64,000 nt of DNA from Tahibacter aquaticus (GTDB lineage: Bacteria > Pseudomonadota > Gammaproteobacteria > Xanthomonadales > Rhodanobacteraceae). Within the stretch, counting starts at the first letter, position 1; each line of letters begins with the position of its first letter. Where the stretch lies: assembly GCF_004363655.1 (NCBI RefSeq), contig NZ_SNZH01000020.1, positions 1 through 64,000 on the forward strand, read 5' to 3'. A program made the position numbers and the translations under genes. The notes under the pieces are model-generated. The model was given only the letters and a program-made list of their open reading frames with translations. It was not told the origin of the DNA and made no database searches. Positions 10,021-18,259 of the stretch are shown here, one piece after another.

Positions 10021-11868
10021 ATGTGTGGAATTGCCGGTTGGCTAAGTTTCTCCAGCGATCTGCGCGAACGGCGCGACGTGATTTCCGCCATGACCCAGAC
10101 TCTGGCGCTGCGCGGTCCCGACGCGGGCGGCGTCTGGGTGGACCGGCATATCGGCCTGGGCCACCGCCGCCTGGCGGTGATCGATCTGTCCGGCGGCGTG
10201 CAGCCGATGATCGAGGCCGAAGGCGAGCGCACCATCGCCTGCCTGAGCTATAACGGCGAAGTATACAATTTCGTCGAAGTGCGCGAGGAACTGGAGCGTC
10301 TGGGCCACCGCTTCGCCACGCGCAGCGACACGGAAGTGGTGCTGCGCGGCTATCTGCAATGGGGCGAAGGCGTGACCGAACGCCTCAACGGCATGTTCGC
10401 CTTCGCGATCTGGGATGCACGCAGCGAAACCCTGCTGCTGGCGCGCGATTTCATGGGTATCAAGCCGCTGTACTACTTTCCGCTGGGCGGCGGGGTGCTG
10501 TTCGGTTCCGAACCCAAGGCCATACTGGCCCATCCCGACGTGCGCGCGCGCGCCGACGGCGACAGCCTGCGCGAAATCTTCGTGCTGGCGAAGAATCCGG
10601 AACGCACGCCGTATGCGGGCATGCACGAAGTGAGGCCGGGGCAGGTGATCCGCTTCGACCGCCACGGCATGCGCAAGCGCCAGTTCTGGAGCCTGGCCTC
10701 GCATACCCACGAAGACGACCTGCCGCGCACCATCGAGCGCGTCGCCGAGCTGCTGGGCAATTCCGTGCGCCAGCAGATCGTCAGCGACGTGCCACTGTGC
10801 ACCTTGCTGTCCGGCGGGCTGGACTCCTCGGCGATCACCGCGCTCGCGCACCAGATCACCTCGCGCGACGGCAATGCGACGCGTTCGTTCTCGGTCGATT
10901 TCACCAGCCACGGCGACGGCTTTGCCGACAGCGGACCGCACAAGTCGCGCGACACGCCTTTCGTGCGCGAATTCGTCGCCCATACCGGCTGCAATCACAC
11001 GGAAATCGTGCTCGACAGCCGCGAACTGAACGACGCGGCGCTGAACCGCGCGGTGCTGCAGGCCAGCGACATGCCGCTGAACCTGTCCGGCGACATGTGC
11101 TCGTCGCTGTATCAGCTGTTCCGCGCCATCCGCAACGAATCGACCGTGGCACTGTCCGGCGAATCGGCGGACGAGATCTTCGGCGGCTATGCCTGGTTTC
11201 ACGAGCCGCATGTCGTCGACGGCAGGAAGTTTCCCTGGCTGTCCGGCACCGGCACGGTGTTCAACGGCGCGGAGATCCTCAACCGCGATGTGCGCGAGCA
11301 ACTCAAGCTGAGCGAATTCCACGACGAAAGCTATGCCCAGGCGATTGCCGAAACGCCCCGGCTGGACGGAGAAAGCGGCACCGATGCGCGCATGCGCGAA
11401 CTGAGCTACCTGCACCTGACGCGCTTCCTGCAGTTCATGCTCGACCGCAAGGACCGCATGAGCATGGCGGTAGGCCTGGAAGTGCGCGTGCCGTTCTGCG
11501 ATCCGCACCTGGTCGACTATGTATTCAATATTCCCTGGCAGATGAAATCCTTCGACGGCCGCGAGAAAAGCGTGCTGCGCGCGGCCACCCGCGACCTGCT
11601 GCCGGCCTCGATCGTGGAACGGCAGAAGAGCCCGTATCCGTCGACGCAAGACCCGAGCTACGAGCAGGCCTTGCGCGCCCGCGTCAGCGAACTGGCCCAG
11701 GACGCTGGCCATCCGGCCGCACCGCTGTTCAACAAGCGCTATATCGAGCGCCTGCTGGCGCGGCCGGCGAATGCGGGCCGCTCGCTGCACTACGAGCGTG
11801 CCGACCTGGAGCGTGTGCTGTCGGTTGGCGCCTGGATCAAGGAATACAACGTCTCGGTAAGTCTGTAG
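10021..11868 (+). CDS. asparagine synthase-like glutamine amidotransferase
   Basis: 615 residues. The start is the ATG that gives Met-Cys-Gly-Ile-Ala, because AsnB-type enzymes need Cys2 as the N-terminal nucleophile of the glutaminase domain; AGGAGG at 10006-10011 sits 9 bases upstream. The N-terminal half is an Ntn glutaminase (RGPDAGG motif). The C-terminal half is the ATP-PPi synthetase domain with SGGLDSSA near residue 270. The family transfers glutamine-derived nitrogen onto an adenylated carboxylate. Inside a trans-AT PKS cluster such proteins are thought to amidate the polyketide acid or another intermediate instead of making asparagine. It starts 52 bases after the PKS stop and is probably co-transcribed with it. 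The substrate cannot be read from the sequence. Confidence 0.9.
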   Translation: MCGIAGWLSFSSDLRERRDVISAMTQTLALRGPDAGGVWVDRHIGLGHRRLAVIDLSGGVQPMIEAEGERTIACLSYNGEVYNFVEVREELERLGHRFATRSDTEVVLRGYLQWGEGVTERLNGMFAFAIWDARSETLLLARDFMGIKPLYYFPLGGGVLFGSEPKAILAHPDVRARADGDSLREIFVLAKNPERTPYAGMHEVRPGQVIRFDRHGMRKRQFWSLASHTHEDDLPRTIERVAELLGNSVRQQIVSDVPLCTLLSGGLDSSAITALAHQITSRDGNATRSFSVDFTSHGDGFADSGPHKSRDTPFVREFVAHTGCNHTEIVLDSRELNDAALNRAVLQASDMPLNLSGDMCSSLYQLFRAIRNESTVALSGESADEIFGGYAWFHEPHVVDGRKFPWLSGTGTVFNGAEILNRDVREQLKLSEFHDESYAQAIAETPRLDGESGTDARMRELSYLHLTRFLQFMLDRKDRMSMAVGLEVRVPFCDPHLVDYVFNIPWQMKSFDGREKSVLRAATRDLLPASIVERQKSPYPSTQDPSYEQALRARVSELAQDAGHPAAPLFNKRYIERLLARPANAGRSLHYERADLERVLSVGAWIKEYNVSVSL

Positions 11869-11891
11869 CAATGCAAATCGTTGCAGGTAAC

Positions 11892-11918
11892 TCGTACAGA
11901 CATTGCCTATTTGTACGA
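11892..11918. promoter_or_regulatory. inverted repeat, possible operator
   Basis: TCGTACA at 11892-11898 and TGTACGA at 11912-11918 form perfect 7-base arms around a 13-base spacer. The repeat lies between the amidotransferase stop and a plausible sigma70 promoter for the next gene, so a regulator site is possible. No matching regulator is encoded in the window. Confidence 0.4.
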
Positions 11919-11956
11919 ATAGATCATTCAGCCGGCGAACTTTTTGGAAAACAGTC

Positions 11957-11985
11957 TTGACGATAACTTTGCCATCGCGTCTACT
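11957..11985 (+). promoter_or_regulatory. candidate sigma70 promoter for the hydrolase gene
   Basis: TTGACG at 11957-11962 and TCTACT at 11980-11985 are separated by 17 bases in an AT-richer patch upstream of the 12112 start. The -35 is good and the -10 is mediocre, so this is a candidate only. Confidence 0.4.
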
Positions 11986-11989
11986 TCCG

Positions 11990-12068
11990 CACTCGCCTGC
12001 GTGGCGAGTGTCGTCACGGTCGGGCCTTCGCGCATTTTTTTGCCTTTTCGGTTCCCGCCGGGGAACCG
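11990..12068 (+). promoter_or_regulatory. two perfect hairpins in the hydrolase leader
   Basis: First hairpin: CACTCGCC (11990-11997), loop TGCGT, GGCGAGTG (12003-12010). Second hairpin: CGGTTCCC (12049-12056), loop GCCG, GGGAACCG (12061-12068). A run of seven T lies between them at about 12034-12040. The second hairpin ends about 44 bases before the start codon. The arrangement could be an attenuator or an mRNA-stability element; neither stem is followed directly by a U tract, so a simple terminator is not proven. Confidence 0.4.
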
Positions 12069-12111
12069 CAATGCGGCGGTGCGCGGCAAGACTCCAGGGG
12101 GGAGTCAAGGA

Positions 12112-12819
12112 ATGAGCTGGAACCCGGTGCAAGCGCGGTCCACGGTGTTCGCCCCCGAAGTCGAGGTGCTGCGCACCGCCCGCGGTTCCATGACGAACTA
12201 CAACTATCTCGTCATCGACCCGGCCACCCGCCGGGCGGTACTGGTCGATCCGGCCTGGCAGACCGAGGTGATCGAAGAGGCGCTGCTGCAGGCGCGCGCC
12301 GAACTCGATGGCATCCTGCTGACCCATTCGCACCCCGACCATATCGACCTGGCCAAGCCGCTGGCACAGAAGTACGGCTGTCCGCTGTGGATGTCCCGGC
12401 AGGAAATCGCCGCATCGGGTTTCCGCGCGCCGGAACTGGTCGGCATCGAGGAAAGCGCCTGGTGGGTAGGACAGATGCTGATACGGCCGCTGCTCACGCC
12501 GGGCCACACGCCGGGCTGTGTCTGCTACCTGATCGGCGACAACCTTTTCACCGGCGACGTGCTGTTTGCGGAAGGCTGCGGCATCTGTCCCGGCGTCGAT
12601 GCCGCGCACCAGATGTTCGACAGCCTGCAGCGGCTGAAACGCGAACTGCGCCCGCAGACGCGGATATATCCCGGCCATTCCTTCGGCAAGAAGCCTGGCC
12701 AGCTGTTTGCGGACGTGTTGCAGGAAAATATCTATTTGCAGTTTCGTGACAAGCAGGGATTTGCGGCATTCCGCCTCAGGCCGGGACAGAGCCGCGCCAA
12801 ACTTTTCGAATTCCACTAG
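12112..12819 (+). CDS. metallo-beta-lactamase-fold hydrolase (PksB/BaeB-like)
   Basis: 235 residues, starting at ATG 12112 behind a GGGGGGAG ribosome site. It carries the zinc motif THSHPDH, a downstream GHTPG motif and a C-terminal PGH, typical of glyoxalase II-like enzymes. Homologues such as BaeB/PksB are regular members of trans-AT PKS clusters, where they hydrolyse stalled acyl groups from carrier proteins or thioesters. That role is inferred here from family and position. The gene sits between the amidotransferase and the beta-branching enzyme, all on the plus strand, and may have its own promoter and structured leader. Confidence 0.85.
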   Translation: MSWNPVQARSTVFAPEVEVLRTARGSMTNYNYLVIDPATRRAVLVDPAWQTEVIEEALLQARAELDGILLTHSHPDHIDLAKPLAQKYGCPLWMSRQEIAASGFRAPELVGIEESAWWVGQMLIRPLLTPGHTPGCVCYLIGDNLFTGDVLFAEGCGICPGVDAAHQMFDSLQRLKRELRPQTRIYPGHSFGKKPGQLFADVLQENIYLQFRDKQGFAAFRLRPGQSRAKLFEFH

Positions 12820-12892
12820 CGCGAAAACGGACCACGGCCGCGCCGCCATGGTCCGCTCTCGTGCGAGATGTCATCCATAGTCGGGGAAGTGC

Positions 12893-14152
12893 ATGCGAGC
12901 AGTAGGAATAGAGTCAATGAATGTGTTCGCCGGCACGGCCAGTGTCGACGTCGAGAAGCTGGCGATGCATCGCGGCCTGGACATGACGCGCTTTTCCAAT
13001 CTGCTGATGAAGGAAAAGACAGTCGCGCTGCCGTACGAAGATCCGATCACCTTCGGCGTGAATGCGGCCAAGCCGCTGATCGACGCGCTGAGCCCGGAGG
13101 AGAAGGACCGCATCGAGGTGGTCATCACCTGTACCGAGTCGGCCTTCGATTTCGGCAAGTCGATGAGCACGTATTTCCACAGCCTGCTGGGCCTGAACCG
13201 CAACTGCCGCCTGTTCGAGCTGAAAAACGCCTGCTATTCCGGTATCGCCGGCCTGCAGACGGCGATCAACTTCATCCTCTCGGGTGTGTCGCCGGGTGCC
13301 AAGGTATTGCTGATCGCGACCGATATCTCGCGTTTCATGGTGGAAGAGGGCGGCGAAGGACTGACCGAAGACTGGTCGTTCTTCGAACCCAGCAGCGGCG
13401 CTGGCGCAGTCGCCGCGCTGATCAGCGAGATTCCCCACGTATTCCAGGTCGATGTCGGCGCCAGCGGCTACTACGGCTACGAAGTCATGGACACCTGCCG
13501 GCCCGCGCCGGACAAGGAAGCCGGCGATGCCGACCTGTCGCTGCTGTCGTACCTGGACTGCTGCGAGAAGGCTTTCCTCGAATACCAGAAACGCGTCGAG
13601 GGCGCGGATCTTTCCGCCACCTTCGGCTACCTCGCCATGCACACGCCGTTCGGCGGCATGGTCAAGGGCGCGCACCGCAACATCATGCGCAAGATCGCCA
13701 AGGCGCGGCCGGCCGAGATCGAAGCCGATTTCGACCGGCGCGTACAGCCCAGCCTCAACTACTGCCAGCGCGTCGGCAACATCATGGGTGCCAGCACGCT
13801 GATGGCGATTGCCAGCGCGATCGACCACGGCGATTTCGGCACGTCGCAGCGCATCGGCTGCTTCTCCTACGGCTCGGGCTGCTGCTCCGAATTCTTTAGC
13901 GGCGTCGCCGGGCAGGAAGGGCAGTCGCGACTGCGCGCCCAGAACATCAAGCAGCACCTCGACCGGCGCTACGAGCTGACGATGGAGGAATACGACGAAC
14001 TGCTGGTGACCAACAACACGGTCAAGTTCGGTACGCGCAACGTAGTGCTGGACGCGGAATTCATTCCCCAGGCCCGCACCGCCCATGGCAAGCCGACGCT
14101 GTTCCTCAAAGAGATCAAGGAATTCCACCGGGAATACGACTGGGTCAGCTGA
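12893..14152 (+). CDS. HMG-CoA synthase-like beta-branching enzyme
   Basis: 419 residues, of the usual size for PksG/HMG-CoA-synthase family enzymes. The N terminus MRAVGIESMNVFAG matches the normal start of the family; GGGGAAG lies just upstream. The catalytic Cys is in the KNACYSG motif, and a Glu lies in CTESAFDFGKS. In trans-AT systems this enzyme adds an acetyl unit, delivered on a discrete donor ACP, to a beta-ketothioester, which starts installation of a beta-methyl or related branch. The adjacent free-standing ACP (14221) fits the donor role. The KS-decarboxylase and two enoyl-CoA hydratase-like partners of the full cassette are not in this window. Confidence 0.93.
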   Translation: MRAVGIESMNVFAGTASVDVEKLAMHRGLDMTRFSNLLMKEKTVALPYEDPITFGVNAAKPLIDALSPEEKDRIEVVITCTESAFDFGKSMSTYFHSLLGLNRNCRLFELKNACYSGIAGLQTAINFILSGVSPGAKVLLIATDISRFMVEEGGEGLTEDWSFFEPSSGAGAVAALISEIPHVFQVDVGASGYYGYEVMDTCRPAPDKEAGDADLSLLSYLDCCEKAFLEYQKRVEGADLSATFGYLAMHTPFGGMVKGAHRNIMRKIAKARPAEIEADFDRRVQPSLNYCQRVGNIMGASTLMAIASAIDHGDFGTSQRIGCFSYGSGCCSEFFSGVAGQEGQSRLRAQNIKQHLDRRYELTMEEYDELLVTNNTVKFGTRNVVLDAEFIPQARTAHGKPTLFLKEIKEFHREYDWVS

Positions 14153-14220
14153 ACCGGCATTTCATCCGCCCGGCGGTACCTGTCCAGGTCTCGCCCCGCA
14201 TCATCGACAGAGGAATCATC

Positions 14221-14475
14221 GTGAACAAAGAAGAGATTTTTGCATTGATCACCAAGCATGCCGGCGAAGTCATTCCGCGCCTGGAACAGCACGACTTCCA
14301 GTGGACCGACTCGCTGCGCGCACTCGGCGCGAACTCGATCGACCGCTCCGAGATCGTGATGATGACGCTGGAAGTGATGGAGCTGGATATTCCGCTGGCC
14401 GAGACCATCCGCGCCGAGAACATCGGCGAGCTGGCCGCGCTGCTGCACAGCAAAAGCGTCGGCGCGCAGGCCTGA
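14221..14475 (+). CDS. discrete acyl carrier protein
   Basis: 84 residues with a GTG start at 14221 and AGAGGAA 6 bases before it. It has a typical four-helix ACP sequence; the phosphopantetheine attachment serine is in GANSIDRSE. It lies 68 bases after the HMG-CoA-synthase-like gene and before the AT gene. It is therefore most likely the dedicated donor ACP loaded with malonyl/acetyl for beta-branching (AcpK/PksE-neighbour type). It acts in the cytoplasm. Whether it also serves the PKS, which lacks a terminal ACP, cannot be told from sequence. Confidence 0.92.
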   Translation: MNKEEIFALITKHAGEVIPRLEQHDFQWTDSLRALGANSIDRSEIVMMTLEVMELDIPLAETIRAENIGELAALLHSKSVGAQA

Positions 14476-14594
14476 GCCGCGTGTTCCGCCGCGGTTTCGC
14501 GTGGCGGGCACGATCGGCCGAGAACACCATTTCCGTATCGATTTCAGTCACCGGTATCCATCGATGCCGGGCAGTGCAGGTGAAGGAGTAGGGC

Positions 14595-15737
14595 ATGAAG
14601 ACGTGCATGTTTCCGGGCCAGGGCTCGCAGGTACGCGGCATGGGCGGCGCGCTGTTCGACGAGTTTCCCGAACTGACCGCGCAGGCCGATGCAATACTCG
14701 GCTATTCGATCAAGCAGCTTTGCCTGGAAGATCCGCGCAAGGAACTGGACAACACGCGCTTCACCCAGCCGGCGCTGTTCGTCGTCAACGCGCTTTCGTA
14801 CTACAAGCGCCTGAAAGACACGGATGCGAAGCCGGACTATCTGGCCGGCCACAGCCTGGGCGAGTTCAATGCCCTGCTGGCGGCGGAGGTCTTCAGTTTC
14901 GAGACCGGCCTGAAGCTGGTGCAGAAGCGCGGCCAGCTCATGAGCCAGGTTTCCGGCGGCGGCATGGCCGCAGTGCTGAATTCCACGCCGGATCAGATCG
15001 AGGCGGTGCTGAAAGAAAATGGCCTGACGAATGTCGAGCTGGCAAATTTCAACACGCCGACTCAGATCGTGATCTCCGGCCTCAAGGACGAAGTCACCGC
15101 TGCGCAGCCGCTGCTGCAGAAAGGCCGCGTGCTGTTTTTCCCGCTCAATACCAGCGGCGCGTTCCACACGCGTTTTCTCAGCGAAGCCCAGCAGGAATTC
15201 CGTGCCTTCCTGCAGACCTTCGAGCTGGCCGCACCGAAGATTCCGGTGATTTCCAATGTCACCGCGCTGCCGTACGAAAGCGATGCCGTGGTCGAGACCC
15301 TGGCGCGCCAGATCGCCAGTCCGGTGAAATGGTCCGATAGCGTGCAGTATCTGCTTGGCCTGGGCAGCGCCGACGATCCCATGCAGTTCGACGAAGCCGG
15401 CCACGGCGACGTGCTGACGCGCCTGGTCAAGTCGATTCGCGACTATCTGGCCAAGAACGCATCCAAGGCACAGGAAACTGCCGCACCGAAAGCGGCACCG
15501 GCCGCAACCGCGGCCGTAGCCACGGTATCTGCCGTCGCTGGCGGATCGACCGCGGAGCAGAAAGTCGCCGCCTGGAACCAGCGTCATGCGGTCGGCACCA
15601 AGGTGCGCTCAAGCCTGATGAACGATGCGACCCTGGAAACGCGGACTGAAGCGCTTGTGCTGTTCGGCCACCGCCCGGCCGTGTATGTAAAAGGCTACAA
15701 CGGCTACTTCGATATCGACGAGATTGCACCGGCCTGA
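14595..15737 (+). CDS. discrete trans-acting malonyl acyltransferase
   Basis: 380 residues; AAGGAG at 14583-14588 gives the start. A FabD-type AT domain occupies about 1-290, with FPGQGSQ at the N terminus, the catalytic Ser in GHSLGEF and the histidine in GAFHTRF. It should load malonyl units onto the ACPs of the AT-less PKS. After an Ala/Pro-rich linker (about 295-325) the protein carries a further segment of about 55 residues (WNQRHAVGTKV to NGYFDIDEI). This extension resembles a short domain seen on AT proteins of other trans-AT clusters and is of unclear function. The gene belongs to the 12.9-16.6 kb plus-strand group. Confidence 0.93.
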   Translation: MKTCMFPGQGSQVRGMGGALFDEFPELTAQADAILGYSIKQLCLEDPRKELDNTRFTQPALFVVNALSYYKRLKDTDAKPDYLAGHSLGEFNALLAAEVFSFETGLKLVQKRGQLMSQVSGGGMAAVLNSTPDQIEAVLKENGLTNVELANFNTPTQIVISGLKDEVTAAQPLLQKGRVLFFPLNTSGAFHTRFLSEAQQEFRAFLQTFELAAPKIPVISNVTALPYESDAVVETLARQIASPVKWSDSVQYLLGLGSADDPMQFDEAGHGDVLTRLVKSIRDYLAKNASKAQETAAPKAAPAATAAVATVSAVAGGSTAEQKVAAWNQRHAVGTKVRSSLMNDATLETRTEALVLFGHRPAVYVKGYNGYFDIDEIAPA

Positions 15738-15834
15738 CCGGCGCGACAGCACAACATGACCGGCGCGCACGCCGTCGCGTGCCGGTTGCACCAGAACTGG
15801 CGGCTCGACTACAGACTAATTTCGGGGAAATACA

Positions 15835-16572
15835 ATGGAAGGCGTTTCGTCTACCGGTCCGGCACCGGCGCGTAAAAAAGGGCGTATCAAACGATTCCTG
15901 CTGCGCAGCCTGCTGGTTCTCGTCGCCGCGGCCGTAGTTGCGCATCTGGGTTACAAGTATACCGGCTCCGACGAATGGCACGCGCTGCCGGAAAAGGACG
16001 GCGTCAAGGTGTTCTGGCAGAAGCCGGCCGGCACGACGATCGTGAAATACAAGGGCACGACCCGCTTCCGCTCGTCGCTGACCAGCATCACGCGTTTCAT
16101 GCAAGACCCGACCACCTGCGACGATGTCGGCTGCACGGACTATGTCGTGCTCGACAACGTCAGCCCGCAGGTCCAGTACATGTCCTTCGTGTACAACTAC
16201 AAGCCGTTCAACAAGCGCCAGTTCGTGGTCAAGGTCGACGTGTCGCAGGATGCCGCGACCAAGGCCGTCAAGGTTCACTACCTTGGCGATCCGGATCGCA
16301 TTCCGCCGAACGACTGCTGCATCCGCGTGCCGCACATGAACAACCTGTGGACCTTCAAGCCGGCGGCGAACGGCGAGATCGACGTGGAATACATCGTCGA
16401 CATGTACGAAGGCGGCATGATTCCCTACTTCGTATACAGCACCATCCACGAAAAGACGGCGTATATCGCGCTGCGCAACATCGGCAACTTTGTCGTCAGC
16501 GACAAGTTCAAGGAAAAGTACGGCGACCCGTCGGTCAGGCTTGCCTATATCGAAGAGCCGAACGCGGGCTGA
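15835..16572 (+). CDS. membrane-anchored START-like lipid-binding protein
   Basis: 245 residues. A basic N terminus (RKKGRIKRF) is followed by one hydrophobic helix at about 22-41, then a soluble domain resembling START/Bet v1-like lipid-transfer proteins (DGVKVFWQKP, VEYIVDMYEGG, YIALRNIGNF). The topology suggests a single anchor with the domain in the periplasm. It is the last plus-strand gene before a strong terminator, so it is probably part of the biosynthetic operon. A hydrophobic-ligand pocket could hold the lipophilic product or a lipid, but that is inference. The gene could also be a bystander conserved membrane protein. Confidence 0.75.
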   Translation: MEGVSSTGPAPARKKGRIKRFLLRSLLVLVAAAVVAHLGYKYTGSDEWHALPEKDGVKVFWQKPAGTTIVKYKGTTRFRSSLTSITRFMQDPTTCDDVGCTDYVVLDNVSPQVQYMSFVYNYKPFNKRQFVVKVDVSQDAATKAVKVHYLGDPDRIPPNDCCIRVPHMNNLWTFKPAANGEIDVEYIVDMYEGGMIPYFVYSTIHEKTAYIALRNIGNFVVSDKFKEKYGDPSVRLAYIEEPNAG

Positions 16573-16626
16573 TCCGGCAGAACCCGCAGACAGCAAGCGC
16601 TATTGCAGCAAGGCAGGAAAACCAGG

Positions 16627-16661
16627 GCCGCGCCAACCGACATCGGCTGGCGCGGCTTTTT
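16627..16661 (+). terminator. Rho-independent terminator
   Basis: Arms 16627-16639 and 16644-16656 pair over 13 bases with one A/C mismatch around the loop ACAT, and five T follow (16657-16661). It lies 55 bases after the START-like gene stop and closes the plus-strand accessory operon. It also separates that operon from the convergent ATP-grasp gene. Confidence 0.85.
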
Positions 16662-16675
16662 ACTGTGCGGGCCTG

Positions 16676-17896
16676 TCAGGCCACTTCTTCGACCGCCGCG
16701 GCCGGAACCACGGCTGGCTCGGATTGCGGCACCGAATCGAGACTGACCTTTTCCATCATCTCGATCACGCTGGCGCGCACCTGGGCCGAGGTATCGCCGC
16801 GGAACGAATATTTCAGCGACATGCGTTCGCGCTGCTCGTACTTGTGGCCGAGCCGCGGATGCCACAACGAATAGGCGCAGTTGTCGTCGCTGAGCGGCTC
16901 GTAGCGGATGCCGGTGAAAATGCCCGGTACGTGCTCGACGCTGTTGATCATGAGCCAGCCGCCGACCGTGTTTTCGCGCACCTTGCGCAGCTTCGGCGAC
17001 TGGCCGAGCTGCGAGGCGATATGGAATTCCAGCAGATCGAAGTTATAGACGTCGGTGAAATTGCGATACACCTCGCCGCCGCCGACGCGGCCGCCGATTT
17101 CGAGGAACACCAGTTCGTCCTTCGGCGTGCGAATGATTTCCAGGTGATAGACACCTTCGCGCAGCGGCAGGGCGGCGATGATGTCGTGGGTGAACGCGAC
17201 CAGGCGCTGCTTGAGTACCGGATCGTCGACGCCGACCGAACCGACCGGCAGGCCGAGCACGTAGTGATCGAAACAGGTATTGATATACGCGTGGGGAATC
17301 GACACTACGCCTTCTGAGTTATAGGCGCCGTCGACATGGAAGATCTCGCCTTCGACGAATTCCTCGAGCATGGCGCCATCGGCGAGTTCGTGCCGGTGCG
17401 CTTCGTACTCGGCGCGGGTATGGCAGAGGTAGACACCGCCGGAGGCGGTACCGTCGGGGCATTTGATCACGCAGGGAATGAACGGACCGGCTTCCAGCTC
17501 TGCCTGGTCGAGGTCGCGGATCACGCGCACGCCGCGCGGTGCCAGCCATTCCTTCATGGTGCGCTTGCTGCGGAATGCGTCGACTTCGGCAGGACGCGGG
17601 CCCGGAATATTGAAGGCCTGGCGGATATAGGCAGCCGGCAGCACGGTGCGCTCGTCGACAGCGACGACGCGCTCGAACGGGAATTGCTGGTAGACGCCCT
17701 GCAGCAGCTGCATCAGCTCGCGGGGATCTTCGCTGGTCGGCAAGGTCAGGCCGGCGATCTCGTCCGCGGCGAGATAGTTCTTCACGTACTTCAGGCCGCT
17801 GGGATTGCAGACGTACCAGATTTCGTGTTCCTCGTTATTGAGGTACAGGCGATTGGACGGCCAATCGGCCCAAATATTCAGGAAAAGTATCTTCAC
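16676..17896 (-). CDS. ATP-grasp ligase
   Basis: 406 residues from a GTG start at 17896 (VKILFLN, read as Met), with AGGAAA about 10 bases upstream. A longer frame with an upstream ATG exists, but its extra 32 residues are not protein-like. The fold follows carbamoyl-phosphate-synthase-type ATP-grasp enzymes: an N-terminal pre-ATP domain, a CVIKCPDGTASGG phosphate-binding loop, an MLEEFVEGEIFHVDG strand and the metal-binding LEIGGRVGGG. Such enzymes join a carboxylate to an amine via acyl phosphate. It is divergent from the first NRPS and convergent with the START-like gene. It could build or tailor an amide in the product, but the substrate is unknown. Confidence 0.85.
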   Translation of the reverse strand: MKILFLNIWADWPSNRLYLNNEEHEIWYVCNPSGLKYVKNYLAADEIAGLTLPTSEDPRELMQLLQGVYQQFPFERVVAVDERTVLPAAYIRQAFNIPGPRPAEVDAFRSKRTMKEWLAPRGVRVIRDLDQAELEAGPFIPCVIKCPDGTASGGVYLCHTRAEYEAHRHELADGAMLEEFVEGEIFHVDGAYNSEGVVSIPHAYINTCFDHYVLGLPVGSVGVDDPVLKQRLVAFTHDIIAALPLREGVYHLEIIRTPKDELVFLEIGGRVGGGEVYRNFTDVYNFDLLEFHIASQLGQSPKLRKVRENTVGGWLMINSVEHVPGIFTGIRYEPLSDDNCAYSLWHPRLGHKYEQRERMSLKYSFRGDTSAQVRASVIEMMEKVSLDSVPQSEPAVVPAAAVEEVA

Positions 17897-18151
17897 GAAG
17901 CGGTTTCCTATTCGCGGGTTAGCGGAACGACGTGGGCCGAGGTCATCGCATGGACAGCGAGCCGCGACATACAGCGTCGATGGCCCGGCCATGGGAGTGG
18001 CGATTGTGACCTCTGCAACGGGCGCTTGCCAGTGTCTTATGCCAAAAGCAAGTTGTATATTCGAAGCAAATGCGATTTCGTGCAGGTTGGTCCACGCGCG
18101 TCTAGCGGGAAGGCGTTACTTTTCATCGGCGGCATAGGCATGCTTTTCCAT

Positions 18152-18194
18152 TTTCAGGACTGGCCCGTCCCGCTTTTGGGACGAGACAGTCCTG
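18152..18194 (+). promoter_or_regulatory. palindromic upstream activator element, copy A
   Basis: Nested inverted repeats: outer arms CAGGACTG (18155-18162) and CAGTCCTG (18187-18194), inner arms CGTCCC and GGGACG. The first 23 bases (18152-18174) recur exactly at 23058-23080. Both copies lie 82-83 bases upstream of a -24/-12 promoter GG. This is the expected layout of an enhancer-binding-protein site for sigma54 promoters. Confidence 0.75.
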
Positions 18195-18232
18195 CCTCTG
18201 AATCAAACGGCTGTTTTGTCCGCAGTTTACTT

Positions 18233-18249
18233 GTGGCATAGTGTTTGCT
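18233..18249 (+). promoter_or_regulatory. sigma54-type -24/-12 promoter for NRPS 1
   Basis: TGTGGCATAGTGTTTGCT has GG at 18235-18236 and GC at 18247-18248, exactly 12 bases apart as sigma54 requires, and matches TGGCAY-N5-TTGCW. The expected transcript start is near 18260. A second copy with the same upstream element lies before the exporter genes. Confidence 0.75.
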
Positions 18250-18259
18250 TCGAGGTTTT

